Shown one piece after another: positions 32,200 through 43,439 of a DNA stretch of 64,000 nt. Source of the stretch: Glycine soja. Taxonomy: Eukaryota > Streptophyta > Magnoliopsida > Fabales > Fabaceae. Position 1 is the stretch's first letter, and each line of letters opens with the position of its first letter. Under the pieces are notes generated by a model that was given only the letters and a program-made list of their open reading frames with translations, ran no database searches and was not told the origin of the DNA. Location of the stretch: the NCBI RefSeq assembly GCF_004193775.1, contig NC_041019.1:15719020-15783019 (forward strand), given 5' to 3'. The position numbers and the translations under genes were made by a program.

Positions 32200-34330
32200 C
32201 CTTTGGTAGCACTTGCACCCAAAATTCATACCATTATATTGTTGACTATTACAATTCAGGCCTATGCCAAACACCCCACACCCCCTAGCCTCTCGCAACT
32301 AAGCATTAGTGACCTTGTTCCTTTCTCTTCACCCTCCAAAAGCATCATCTTATGGATATTTTGCACTTTCAAGAATTTTCTCCCAACACACCTCTCACAT
32401 CATATTGTACTAACACCCAATTCAATTCCTTTTGTCACCTATTATGATGTTTCTAGAGCTTGTATATCCTTCTCTTCACCTTCACCATTCATTGGACTTT
32501 TAAAACTGCCCTTAAATTTAGACCTCCTAGACTCCATTACAACACCATCACCCCAATACCAGTCCCTACCCAAAGCCTCCAAGAAGGCCTCAGACTCATC
32601 ATTACTAGTCTTAGCCACACAAAAGCCCTCCACCTCATAAGGCTCCAAGGCCCAGACCCACACACTAATTCAAAACACAAATGCACAACCTTTTCAGAAG
32701 CTCCATTTTGGACCAGACCCATATCCTTATTATTTTTTCAACTCAGAGGCTCCTTGTGTGCCCTATTTTCCTCCAAGCATGCCCCTCCTTTGCAAATGAT
32801 ATCATTTTGTCCATTCTCAATCTCCTTTTGCCCCACTAAAACCACAACGGGACCACTTAAGTTCATAACTTAGATGAATTTTCATTTTGAATCAGAGCCC
32901 CCTCAATATGACATGTGTCCACTTGATTAGACACCTCTAAGCAATCATTACACATCATACCCCAAATAATCTCGTCTCCAGTCTCACAAACCACCCTATT
33001 CTCCAATATATGATTCTCCAAAACATCATTATCATCTCATGAATGATTTCCCCTAACAGAAATATTAACCCCCTTATTTTCATCTAAATCTTTTTGAATT
33101 TCAATCCTCGATTCTTCATTATTTTTCGCATTGAAAACACAATTTTCCTCATCAAAAAATTCTTGCCACTCTGACCACACTTTCTTAGGCCACTTTGACA
33201 TCTTCGACGAAGACGAAGATACTGACTTTCTAGCCTCAACTTTTCCATAAAACACTGGCACAAAATACTCTTCCACGACACAAATATCATGGATCCTATC
33301 ATTGATCTTCACCTTAAAAACTATGTTGACAGGCTCCCATGACGCAAATTTAATCAAAATTTTGGCCATGTCCAGACACTTTTTAAACATAGTGTTAAAA
33401 TCCATAGTCTTGTATGTACCCAAAGCACACACAATGAGTTCAAAGAACTATTGATTCCACAGATGCAATGAGATTACTAGACACTATACCCAAAAAAACC
33501 TCTCATTAGGAATATCTAAAGGAGACCATGGATTCATCTGATAAGAAATATTCTTCAAAAAATTTGCATAATCCTGGATCAGTTCCTTTATATTCTCCCC
33601 TTCCAATGGTTGCAGCAATACCAAATCTCCCCCCGTCAGGGTTACCGTTATAGAACTCACCCCTTCCCTTAACATCCTCTCCTGGATATTAATCGTTATT
33701 TCCTTATCATGCGTTCTCCCTATATAACAATGATCCAATCACATCATATAATCTGATTTCACTTGATACCTAAGGCTCGTCCACTCGTAAGCCTGTTTTC
33801 CAGTCATCGTCGCTACACTTTAAGGCTTCCACACTTTTCTACTTGTCTCTGCCACCACAGCCTTCGTATGTATAACTTTATCCTTCCTCGTCTCATCAGT
33901 TGTTCTCTTATCACCCTCAATTGTGTTCTCCCTCCTAACCACATTCTAAGAAAACCTTAGAACACTAACCCTTAATTTGCATGTGCCAATCCAAATTTGA
34001 TCCAACCTCTTACCCAACACCATTGTATCTCTCACCCCTCTAAAATGTAAAAACCCAAGCAGACTCCCATAGTTGTTCCTCTTTGCAGATATAAAAGCAT
34101 CCTCCACCTATCCCCATAGCTTGAATATATTTCACATCTCTTGTGCTTCATTGCCATCAGGAAAATTTGTAAAAAGAAAAAAAATTTAGAGAATCCACCC
34201 AGGCCGCCCCTTGTTGCTTGAATACCAATCCATTATTTGTCCTTTGTCATCTCACCATTCCACTCACCCTCACCATCATCACAATCCCTTCTTGCTTGAT
34301 GGATGTGAATTTGTGATGCAAAAAAAAGTA
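32200..34330 (-). pseudogene. LINE ORF1 with RRM-like start and DUF4283-like middle
   Basis: Near 33960-34130 the minus strand encodes an RRM-like region (motif similar to GFLHFRGVRDTMVLGKRLDQ). Then REGVSSITVTLTGGDLVLLQ and LQPLEGENIKELIQDYANFL (33484-33738) and NPWSPLDIPNERFFWV follow, the block common to ORF1 of plant LINEs (DUF4283-like). Next come CLDMAKILIKFASWEPVNIV (33037-33432) and an acidic tail. ORF1 proteins bind LINE RNA. Stops and frame changes occur near 33480, 33030 and 32660. The region 32000-32200 is ambiguous between ORF1 tail and gypsy LTR. Confidence 0.72.
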
Positions 34331-34587
34331 GAGAAGCAAGTCATCAATATCATTGAACTAAGTGGGAATCATTTTTCAAACAAATGTTAAATCTAAGGCT
34401 GACCACAAGAATTGAATTGTGGCATATGTTTTCCCTATATATAGCGAGAAATATAATTTTCTAGAATCTAAATAAAAAGGAAACAAGAAAAGATTATATA
34501 TTCATAATATAACTAATTGATATCTTTCTAATTAATGTTATGAATATGTAAAGATATGATATCTTTATTTAAAAAGGAAAAAAATAT

Positions 34588-34691
34588 AATATCTCTAATT
34601 TCTCCAATAAAGTTTAATTATTGCCAGGAGGATATCTTTATTGTTGTCAAATGATATTTTAAGTGATTTATTTATTTTGGACTCGATATAG
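34588..34691. repeat. 104-bp direct repeat at the left end of the pararetrovirus
   Basis: Matches 42537-42640 over 104 bp with no gaps and 6 mismatches by eye. In viral sense it follows the intergenic region. It fits terminal redundancy of a linearised circular genome, or a duplicated target sequence. Confidence 0.9.
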
Positions 34692-35366
34692 AGGTACTAG
34701 GAGCTGGATAAATATAATATAAATCAAGAAAGGTGGCAGAGCCTCCTAATTAGATTATATTATATTTTAGCAAAAAATTAAAAATACAATTAATAAATAG
34801 CAAAGCAAGCAGAAGGAAGGATCAAATTAGATAGATAGATGGTACTCCTCAAGTGGACACTAACTTATGACATTTTAAAAAGATATAGAATATGATGAAT
34901 CTCATACTCTCTTTTTTTTAACAAGAAATTCTTTATAGGTTTTCTGGATATTAAGCCGAGTATTGAAGATCATTAACAGCCCACACTCTTTAGGTCATAC
35001 AAAGATCTTATTTTCCTTAAAGCACCAGCCTAACCATAAAGGACTTCCATATTTTATAAACAAACATCAAGGGCACACCTTTTCAGGCTTACAAATCCCA
35101 GGTTTTTGAAATAGAGAAAGAAAAATAATAAAAAGAATGTTCAGGTCCTAAATCATATTCGCATTTTCTAAATGAAAAAACTAAGGCCCCCTTAAGGGTA
35201 CCTTCGAAGAACTTAGCCAGCCATGGTAGAGATCATACTTACAATAAGAAGGAAAAGGAGGGAGAGGGGAGAATCCGAAGAACACTGAATATTATTGATA
35301 GTAGAGTGTATTGCAAGCTCTTTATATTTCTTCTCCTCTTGCATCTTACAACTGAGCTCTAAGGCT
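34692..35366 (-). other. Viral intergenic region / pregenomic RNA leader
   Basis: In viral sense this lies after the viroplasmin-like gene and downstream of the TATA box. Only short ORFs occur, as is usual for pararetroviral leaders. I did not find a tRNA-Met primer site (TGGTATCAGAGC type), so it is mutated or missing. Confidence 0.6.
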
Positions 35367-35376
35367 CTTTATATAG
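35367..35376 (-). promoter_or_regulatory. TATA box of the pararetroviral full-length transcript promoter
   Basis: Minus strand CTATATAAAG, placed between the end of the viroplasmin-like gene and the leader. This is where the 35S-type promoter lies in the family. It is followed by AGCCTTAGAGCTC and a purine-rich stretch. Function is inferred. Confidence 0.6.
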
Positions 35377-35533
35377 AGAAAATAAGAAAGAAGACGACAA
35401 AAGACCACTTCAATCAAGAACAGCAAAATTACTATTCTTTTACTTTGTCACAAGGTCTACTTTTACAAAAGTTGATCATAGAAAAGACTGAAAGCAGAAG
35501 ATTCTTCCAACAAATAAAGGAAAGATTCACGCC

Positions 35534-37028
35534 TTAAATTACAATTGTGTTTTTGCATGATGTGTTTGTGCCTTGTCTCCTGAATAATGAATTTTTTGAA
35601 GACTTTGTGATGGTAACACCCTCTTCTTCTTGAATGTTTCCTAAAGATGAACAAATAATGTCTAATGAATCTTCCATAGAAAGATCAGTGGATGGGAATG
35701 GAAGAGTTTGTTGTTTGTGGCAACCACTGGCCTCATATATTTCTTTATCTTTCTTTTCTAATTGGAAAAATTGTACTAATTTATTGTTATGTTCTATCGG
35801 AAAAGATATGAAAATCTTCCCATCGTATGCAGGTAAAAAAAGTTGTGTCAAAAGTCTCTCTTATTAGGTCAAAATCCCTTCTATCAAATTTTGAGAAACA
35901 CCGTCGATAACACTGTGTCTGTGCTCTCATGAGGCTATATTGGTATTGTATATTTCCTTGCACATCCCAGTCCTCATATTCATCATTAAATAGACAAGGA
36001 AAATCCTTGTGGTCTTCTGGCAATAGTTTCATAACATGAGTGGGATAATTTTGTGAGGTAAAATTACTCGGGCAGGTTACAATTTTGATGGAGATATAGT
36101 CCATCATTTCAGCCTGTATAAGGTTTATGACTTCATTTATAGAGGGATTAAACCCTTCAAATCTATCTGAGGGAGAGATGAAAATTGATTCTAGACAACC
36201 ATAGTTGAGAAGACTTTTTGTGGTAATTGCTAAGTCTTCGAATCCAAAGGATTTGAATTGGTCTAGGTCAAATATGGTTTTTCTGAAAAGGAATTTTATT
36301 TTACAAGGAAAATTAATTTTATCCTCGCAAAATGTAGTTTTATTAGTACACACAAATTTCTGGTTGAAATAGGCATGGACACCTATGTAAAGACCAGGAA
36401 TTTGGGTTTGGCTGGTGTGAACCTTGAACAATAATCTTTGGATTTTCTTCAAATTATCAAGGTTCAGATGGTTTGTTGGTTTGGAAACATTTGGGCCGAC
36501 AAAGTCTTTGTAAGTTTTGGTTTGGTCAGCATTTATGACTAAAGTTGTCGGCCAAGGTTCGAGGGCTTCTTTTATTTTATTTATATCGGTAGTATTTAAT
36601 TCAAGGGCTTTGTCTGCTTCTTCTTTTGAATAAAATCCTTTATAGATTGGGCTTTGAATACCTTCCTTTGCTAAACAATGGTCTTTGAAATTGGTATAAA
36701 AACCTTTATGGGATCCTGATAATAGGACACAAGTTGTATATCCTTTCCCGGAGGGAGAGGCTTTTGTAAGGAAACGAACTCCTTGATTATTTGCTATACA
36801 GAAATTGTATATAGCATAAATTATACCCTTTTTAACAGAACAAACAAATTGTTCATTGTTGTTTGTATACTTTGGAATATTCCAAATGTTGTCAATAAGA
36901 AAATTAAATTTATCATTGACAGCTTCCCTACTAGGGTGGTGGAACTTATTTGTAAGTATCGATGATTCTTGAATACCAAACTTCATTTTATGTTTTATAT
37001 TTTGATAAGAAACCTTGGAGGCTTTCAT
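35534..37028 (-). pseudogene. Viroplasmin/transactivator-like protein (TAV), frameshifted
   Basis: The start is probably the ATG at 37028, slightly overlapping the end of the RT/RNase H frame; an upstream non-ATG extension to 37073 is less likely. The N-terminal third carries the pattern GVRFLTKASPSGKGYTTC and SHKGFYTNFKDHCLAKEG, with KGFYSKEEADKAL. This is the fold shared by caulimovirus protein VI and the N-terminus of RNase H1. In the virus family this protein forms inclusion bodies and helps translate downstream ORFs. The frame is open to 35787. A frame change in a T-rich run near 35840 moves the C-terminal part to another frame ending at 35534. Confidence 0.75.
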
Positions 37029-38769
37029 TTTGTCGAATACCTGCAAAACAAGAAAGAATATCAGCAGCAACATACTTATCGTCTTTTATATGTTCAAAAT
37101 TTATTTTTATTCCATTATGGTAAACATATTCTTGGAATGAAAGCCATCTTTTGTGGGGGGTTTTATCAATATTTATCTGTTGACTACCATAAGCTACTAT
37201 TGCTTCGCAATCTGCTCTTATGGTGATTTTGCTTTTATTTATCAGAAAGAGTTTACATGCTTCTAAAGCGTTTACCACATCATTGACCTCATAATCTATA
37301 GAAGTAGAATATACATGTGGTTTCGTATGATATTTTTTTTAGGCATACCTACAAATTTCTTCATCATGAGTTTTTTCATATTTATTTTTATTTTTCTTTA
37401 GGATGACTCCCCATCCTAGCTCACAATCATCACATTCTACGACTAGATAATCAGAATCTAAAGGAAGTGATAAATAAGGTAAATCATTGACCTTTTCTTT
37501 TATTTTCTGGACTAGTTTTATATCTTCTATATTAAATTTCCTTTGTCCAGTTAAAGAGGTTTTATTATAAAGGGGAGATGTATATTTCTCCATGTTTTTA
37601 ATAAAATTTCTTGCATAGTTAAGTAACCCAAGAAAGGCTCTTAGAGTTTTTATATCTTCCATTTTGTCTGGAAAAGCAAGAATTTTTTGGGAAAAATGAG
37701 GCTTTTTTTGGGAAATATGAGGCTGAAGCCTCATTTTTCCATTCCCTGTTTTTGTTCCTATAAATGAAATATGGACCTTACAAATTTTCATTTTTGACTT
37801 TGAAATAATCAAGCCAAAATTTTCAAATAAATGGAGAACTTGTTTCAAGTGTAAATAATGTTCTTTCTTTGTTTTTGAAAAAACAAACACATCATCAATA
37901 TATGTACATGTGAATTCTTTATAATTTCCAAAAATATTATCCATTTTTCTTTGAAAAATCTACGACGCATTTTTTAATCCAAAAGATATTACCTTCCATC
38001 CAAATAATCCTTCTGAACAAGAAAAAGAAATCCACTTTACTGAGTCAAGATGTATTTTTACTTGATGAAATCCTAATTTTAAATCAAATTTTGAAAACCA
38101 TTTGGCCTTCTGTATTCTTTTTATTAACACGTCTTTGGAAGGAATAGTATAACCATCTATGTGGGTGCTATCATTAAGCCTTTTGTAATGATAGACCATC
38201 CTAGTCTTTCCTCTTTTTTGTTCTGAATGCTTATTAACAATAAAAGCTGGACTTCTGTGAGGACTAGTACTGGGTTCTATAACCTTTAAATCTAAAAGGG
38301 CTTTTATATGAGTTTTGCACTCTTATTGTTCAAAATTCCCATATTGAATATCTTTGGTTTTAATAATAAGGTATGGGTTTATAATGTCTAATGTACATAT
38401 AATAGGATCTTTTTCCCAGTATTTAGTGGGGTCTTCTCCTATTATACTTATTTTATTTAAACCATCTATAATTTGTTGTATATTTTCAAATATTATAGTT
38501 TTGTTGATCTTAACAGAATTGTAATCATATTCTACTATAGATAAATCATATTCTAATTCAATTTCTGTTTTTATGCTATTTAAGATAGTTTCTTGATATG
38601 TATCTTGAAGTGTATCTAAAGTGACTATGCTACAATGCTTTTGTGATTCTTTTATCTTACAACTACCACGTATGTCACAAGGACATTGGGAATTGAGGGT
38701 AGGTGTAGGGTTGGTAGGGGTATCAGCACACTTTGCTTGTATCTCTTATGTGAGTTCATCTATTATTTT
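36988..38769 (-). pseudogene. Pararetroviral reverse transcriptase and RNase H, broken
   Basis: The RT N-terminal block begins around 38320 and leads to MVYHYKRLND, WFSKFDLKLGFHQVKIH (37960-38199) and, after a TAG near 37960, CTYIDDVFVFSKTKKEHYLH with the catalytic YIDD. LRAFLGLLNYARNFIKNM and VVECDDCELGWGVIL mark the connection and the start of RNase H (37339-37944). A further RNase H segment is at 36988-37278. Stops at about 38326, 37960 and 37340 interrupt it. The enzyme would convert pregenomic RNA to DNA in the cytoplasm. The next gene overlaps its 3' end. Confidence 0.88.
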
Positions 38770-39225
38770 TTACATTTGTGAGTTTGTAGAGATTAATAAA
38801 TAATCTTTTGTAATAGTAACTGATATATTATCATGTTTAATAAAATCAAGTCCTAGGATCATTTGTTCTATAGCAGGTTGCAAATCTACTATGTCAGCCT
38901 TGTTTATAAAAATCTTTTTGCCAAAAATGTCACAATTTGTAGATAATTGTATAGTGAATTTTTCAGTTTTTGTATCATTCATTATTATGTCTCCTGACAT
39001 AGTTCTAGTCTTGGTTATTATATTACTTATAAAGCAATTATGTTGAGATACAACACTTTTGCATATGGAAGTAAAGGAATAACCAGTGTCTACTAAAGCT
39101 TGTAAGACTACTCCAGTCTGATCAAAGTTATTTATTTTAGGAAAATTTAATTTAACCAAAATATGTAGGCTTTTATTCTTTTTATTGCAAATTATGGGGA
39201 TACAATCTTTGTTTTGTACTGCCAT
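38770..39225 (-). pseudogene. Pararetroviral aspartic protease region
   Basis: A 151-residue open stretch contains VVLQALVDTGYSFTSICKSV with the DTG active-site triad, and later PAIEQMILGLDFIKHDNISV, the ILG-type second motif. It lies between coat protein and RT, as in the family. It is in another frame from the coat protein ORF, so a frameshift separates the two. The protease would cut the polyprotein. Confidence 0.8.
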
Positions 39226-39320
39226 AAGGCCACTTGTTTGTTCTTAAGAAAAAATTGAAGTAGAGGTTCTATTTTTCTCAAAATTTTCATAGAGAAAATC
39301 TACCATTTTTTCAATTTGGT

Positions 39321-41282
39321 TTAATATGGTTTCCAAAGTAGAATCCTGTTATTTATAACTTTATTTCTAGAATCATTTTCCTTTTTAAAATCGGGAAAAT
39401 CAGTCTTCAAAATTGTTTGTAAGCAAGTTTTGCAAAAATTCTTATAACCTAAGCTACAATGAGCTTTTAATGTTTTATGAGGATATCTTTTGCAAAAATA
39501 ATATTCTTTATAATCAAGTCCTGTATAGAATTGTATTTCATGTTCACAGTCATTTAAATTAGTTTTAAACATAAGGTTGTATCCTAAATCATCAAGGATT
39601 TCTCCATAATGGTTATATTTATCATCTACTAGGTAGAGGTTAGTATACTCATTTCTAGTGAATTCATTGATGATTTTATAGTCTTTATTAACTTCTTCCT
39701 CAGAAGCATAGTTAGACCAACTAACTATGGAATATATTTCTGAGTTAGTAGAAATTGATTCGTCTATGGGGATGAGGTTCATCCTACAATTTTTTATCAG
39801 TTCTACTTCTTTAGTAAACAGATTGGTCTTGTTAGGATAGTCTCTAGAATAATGTCCTAGTTGAAGGCAAGCATGACATTCTAGTTGCTTTGTATAGGTT
39901 TTAGTATCCTTGATCTTTCTAACATGTCTGTCTTTATTGAGAGTAGGTTTTCTAGAATTAGAGGCTCTAATTGAGTACCTATGAGTTGGGTTTTTCTTTC
40001 TAGGGGGGTTTCTACTAGGGGGTCTGTACTGAGGCCTTTTTCTTCTTATTTCTTTATGGTATTGTTGTGGAGTATAAATCTGTTTATAGATTTCTAAATC
40101 AGCCATTTTTATCTGTTTGTTAATGGCTATGTTGGTACATGTATCTTCCATTACTTTCATTATGTGTTGGATTCTAACAGTCAGATTATTCATGACTGGG
40201 CCAATTTGATCGTCATTCAAACTGTCTTTGATTTTTTGCCCTAATTTACCAGGGAGTTTTAGGAATAATTTTTCTCCCAAAGATCTATCAGTAAATCCTC
40301 CTGCTATAAAGGCATAGATTAGGTAGTCTTGGGTAAATTCTTTTATTTTACCAAAGTAACTTATAGAGAGTCTTTCTAGGTTACCTAAGTAAATCTTTTG
40401 TCTGATCGTATTTCCATCATTTATAGATTGGGCTGTAAAGATTCTTTGTATTAAACTACAAAAATTGTAGATGCTTGGACCAGGGTCAACTAAATTTGTT
40501 TTTATTTGTTCTGGGAAAGTTTGCTTAAAAGATTCCCAACATCCTCTAGCTATATCACCCAAATATGTTTCGACTCTAGTTATCATGTCTTGGCTAGTAG
40601 ATACATGATTCTCATGGTTTACCCTATAGTCTCTTATAACAACAGAAGTCCACTGTTCTATGTAATTTGGAAGTAATTGAGGGTCAATACTCCCTATGTT
40701 TAATCGGAGAGAAGGCATATTAAACACTGGTTCAATGGGCAATCTTTTCCTTTTTGACTTTATATTATCTCCTAAAGATAAATCTACAAGAGTAATCATT
40801 TTTTCACGGGGGAGGAACCCCATTTGGTAATCTTCCATACTATAGTCAAATTTTGGGGTAAAATTTGAACTAGTACCGGAAGTATCAGCCATGGGGCCTT
40901 TGTAAGATTCAGGAAAAGAAACTAATGATTTTGTTTCATCAATCTTGGAAGTTATTTCTAATGTGTTTCTGAAGTTGATTTCTTTTTCATAAAAATCTTG
41001 TAGGTCAATCTTCTCAATTAAATCTTTAGTACCATCAATATATGAATTTTCTTTATTTATTGTTGAAAACAATTTTTGTCTAAAAATAAAGTCATCATCT
41101 TCGTCAGTGTCTTTAGAATCTGTTTCATTGTTTATGAAACTTCGTGGTTGACACTTCTTATCTTCTTCCCACTTTTTGACTACTTTAAGAACTTTCTGGG
41201 AAAGAAAAGTTTTTTCTGAAAAAGAATTTTCAATTTTTTTGGGTTCATCATAGGGGATATATGACTCAAAATATGAACAGTG
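39321..41282 (-). pseudogene. Pararetroviral coat protein with degenerate zinc knuckle
   Basis: A 583-residue stretch (41072-39321) extends upstream without stops to about 41282, in the same frame as the movement protein and separated from it by one TGA. An acidic N-terminal part precedes a capsid core around residues 150-330. Then comes a strongly basic region ([20 protein letters not shown]) and the zinc knuckle [14 protein letters not shown] near 39840-39885, where the final Cys of the CCHC motif is Tyr. The knuckle and basic region bind nucleic acid in relatives. A Cys-rich segment (YCFKCPH-like, [12 protein letters not shown]) near 39400-39500 follows. It is the longest surviving frame of the virus. 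Confidence 0.78.
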
Positions 41283-42236
41283 TCATAAATTCATCATAGA
41301 AATCCTAGAGGGTTCTATCTCCTCTCCTGAAGGGGTTTGTATGTCTTCGTAATTAGTAAACCTTACTGAGAGACTATTTCTTCTGTTTGTTATTATGGCT
41401 GCACTAGGGGTGGTTATAGCACTCCTAGAGGATCCAACATCAATATGTGTTTGCCATTGGTTATTATGATTCCTGGAGGAATAAAAAGCTTCAGGTGGCA
41501 GGAATTGGATTCCATTAGATGACAATGTTGTCACCAATGGATTCGTATTTATCCTATATCTAGGGGATATTTGGTCACTTATTCTACCTATAAGGGTAAT
41601 GTCTAATTGTAAGTTATGCCTTACAAAGTTTCTTCCAAAACCTATGGTTAGGACTTCTAAATTTATGTTTTGTATAAAATCACTAAGTTTCATTGTATAA
41701 TTAGGAGCAATGTATATTGGGGACACTGTTTGATTTAAATCTATTTCTATCATCCCTATTATGGCTTGGGAATTATTATCTCTAAATCTTTTATCAAAGA
41801 GTACTGCAAAAGCTTTGGCTCCTACAAAAGATCTTGTTAGAGATCTGATACCTATGGCGATTAGTCCTAAGTGTACATATCTTCTATTTGTACTAAGGAG
41901 CTGTCGTCTTGTTTGTTCAGAGATTAATCTAATAATCTCGTGTCTTCCATCAGGATGATGAAAATCCTCTATTCTCCTATATCTATATAAATTGGTTTTG
42001 TCTGAACTTAACTAGTTTAAGTTGTATAGCTGTCTGGGATCTAATGAGTCTATTCTAGAGTTTGACCTAATATCAATGTTAGACTCTATGTCTACTATTT
42101 GTTCTAGTTGTATAGTTCGAGAGTTTGTTCTCCTAAACAACCTATCCATGATTCCAGGGTGTTGATTTATCGACTCAATTACAGGATTGTGTCCTAAAAC
42201 TATTTGTGAGGTTCCTGTAAGAGGTACAATCCTCAT
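41283..42236 (-). pseudogene. Pararetroviral movement protein-like region, one internal stop
   Basis: One frame runs from the ATG at 42236 to the TGA at 41283, interrupted by a single TAG at 42012. The pattern of the family's movement protein is visible: a block ending in IIGMIEIDLNQTVSPIYIAP and FIQNINLEVLTIGFGRNFV. In the virus this protein passes genomes through plasmodesmata. Its start overlaps the stop of the preceding gene by four bases (ATGA), a typical coupled arrangement. The same frame continues into the coat protein after TGA. Confidence 0.7.
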
Positions 42237-42556
42237 TTCCTGGGTTTCGCTAAGATAAATTTATTTGAGGATTGGTTAATATTCTTTCCTAAAGATAATT
42301 TAGAAAGTTGTGTAGTTATTTTGTCAATATAGTTTGAAGAAAAGTGAATTTGTTGATCTTTGGACTTAAGAAGTTCCAGAATCTCAGTGACCTTGTTTTC
42401 TAAAATTTGTACTTTATTAAAAAGCAAATTTTGTGTTTTTATAATACTCTCCAAATGTTTAGGAAGATATTTAAGAGTTTTTGTAGAATATTTACTAAGA
42501 AAACTGTTAGTATTAGTAAAATCTCTATGTCTATCCAATATTTCTAATTTCTCCAA
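42233..42556 (-). pseudogene. Small coiled-coil protein, virion-associated-protein-like
   Basis: About 107 residues with a heptad-like middle (NLLFNKVQILENKVTEILEL) and a basic C-terminus (ILAKPRK). The start codon in the open frame is TTG at 42556 and no ATG lies close, so the true start may be lost or lie elsewhere. The stop overlaps the next ATG. Its size, coiled coil and place resemble the virion-associated protein of caulimovirids, though in CaMV that gene lies after the movement protein. Function is uncertain. Confidence 0.5.
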
Positions 42557-42640
42557 TAAAGTCTAATTATAGCTAGGAGGATATCTTCATTGTTGTCAAA
42601 TGATATTTTAAGTGATTTATTTATTTTGGACTCCATATAG
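42537..42640. repeat. 104-bp direct repeat at the right end of the pararetrovirus
   Basis: Second copy of 34588-34691. Its left 20 bases overlap the beginning of the small coiled-coil frame. It ends exactly where the MITE target duplication begins. Confidence 0.9.
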
Positions 42641-42647
42641 GCATGCT

Positions 42648-43431
42648 TGGGGGTGTTCAAAACCGAACCAACCCAAATGGAAAACCGCAAACCGCAAAAA
42701 AAAAAAAAAAAAACTGAAATCCAAGCCAAACCGCGATTTTTCTGATTAGTTTGGTTGTTTTTTTATATAGAAACCGAGCGGTTTGGTTCGGTTTTGGTTT
42801 CTAGCTGAAAATCCAAACCAAACCGAACCAAACCACATATTTACATATTATATATTTTTTAAATTTTTATTTTAGTACGTGTGACATTACCCATTAGGTG
42901 CAGATTGCGTTTCAGTTTCACTATTTGTATTTCACTTATTTCTGTATTGCATTTCACTTACACACTAATGACTACACAATTCACGTTTCACTTATGATTA
43001 TTAGGGTGAAGAATTGGAAGATTGGAATCATTATTCATATGTTTTTATGTTTTATTTGAATTATTGTTGTAGCAGATTTTTATGAATTATTTGGATCTAT
43101 TGATTGTTTTATGTTTTTATGTTTTACTTGAATTATTGTTGTAACGGATTTTTATGAATTACTTGAATTATTTGATTGTTTTATGTTTTTATACTTTATT
43201 TTCTTAAGGAATGTTTACAGCAAGTTAATTTTTATTATGATTATAAATAAGATTTTATAATTTAAAAAAATCGAAAAAACTGTCCAAACCACACCTCATA
43301 GATTGGTTTGGTTTGGTTTGGATTTTATTTTTTTAAAAATCCAAACCTAACCAAACCGCATATTAATTTATTGTTTGGTTTGGACATAATTTTGAGAAAA
43401 AAACCTCCAAACCACACCGCAAACACCCCTA
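42648..43431. mobile_element. hAT-like MITE next to the pararetrovirus
   Basis: The ends are TGGGGGTGTTCAAAACC and its rough inverse GCAAACACCCCTA. Flanks GGCATGCT (42640-42647) and AGCATGCT (43432-43439) match at 7 of 8 bases, fitting an 8-bp hAT target duplication. Long inverted CCAAACCGAACC / GGTTTGGTTTGG stretches lie inside each end. It has no transposase, so it would have moved with a foreign enzyme. Confidence 0.72.
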
Positions 43432-43439
43432 AGCATGCT

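Larger units (their letters stand above)
21799..34330 (-). mobile_element. L1-type LINE, fragmented by three insertions
   Basis: Pieces of one minus-strand LINE are recognised in order: ORF1 with an RRM-like motif (about 32200-34330), the ORF2 reverse transcriptase (24062-26065) and the C-terminal zf-RVT region (21799-22466). The endonuclease part of ORF2 is not seen. The LINE is split by a gypsy fragment (about 26080-32000) and a solo LTR (22467-24056), and its 3' end is cut off by the copia element at 21798. That all pieces come from one insertion is inferred from common strand and order. Confidence 0.72.
34588..42640 (-). mobile_element. Near-complete endogenous pararetrovirus (Caulimoviridae), decayed
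   Basis: Minus-strand order is small coiled-coil protein, movement protein, coat protein with zinc knuckle, aspartic protease, RT/RNase H, viroplasmin-like protein, then an intergenic region with a TATA box. This is the full gene set of a plant pararetrovirus. A 104-bp direct repeat marks both ends. Without one repeat copy the unit is 7949 bp, within the family's normal size. There is no integrase and there are no long LTRs, as expected for a virus integrated by chance. Each gene is interrupted by stops or frameshifts except some long stretches. The presence of a viroplasmin-like gene points to caulimo-, soymo-, cavemo- or solendovirus relatives; I cannot assign the genus. Confidence 0.88.

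Noticed and set aside
34692..35366. tRNA-Met primer site in the pararetroviral leader
   Set aside because: I looked for TGGTATCAGAGC and close variants in viral sense and found no convincing match, so none is annotated.
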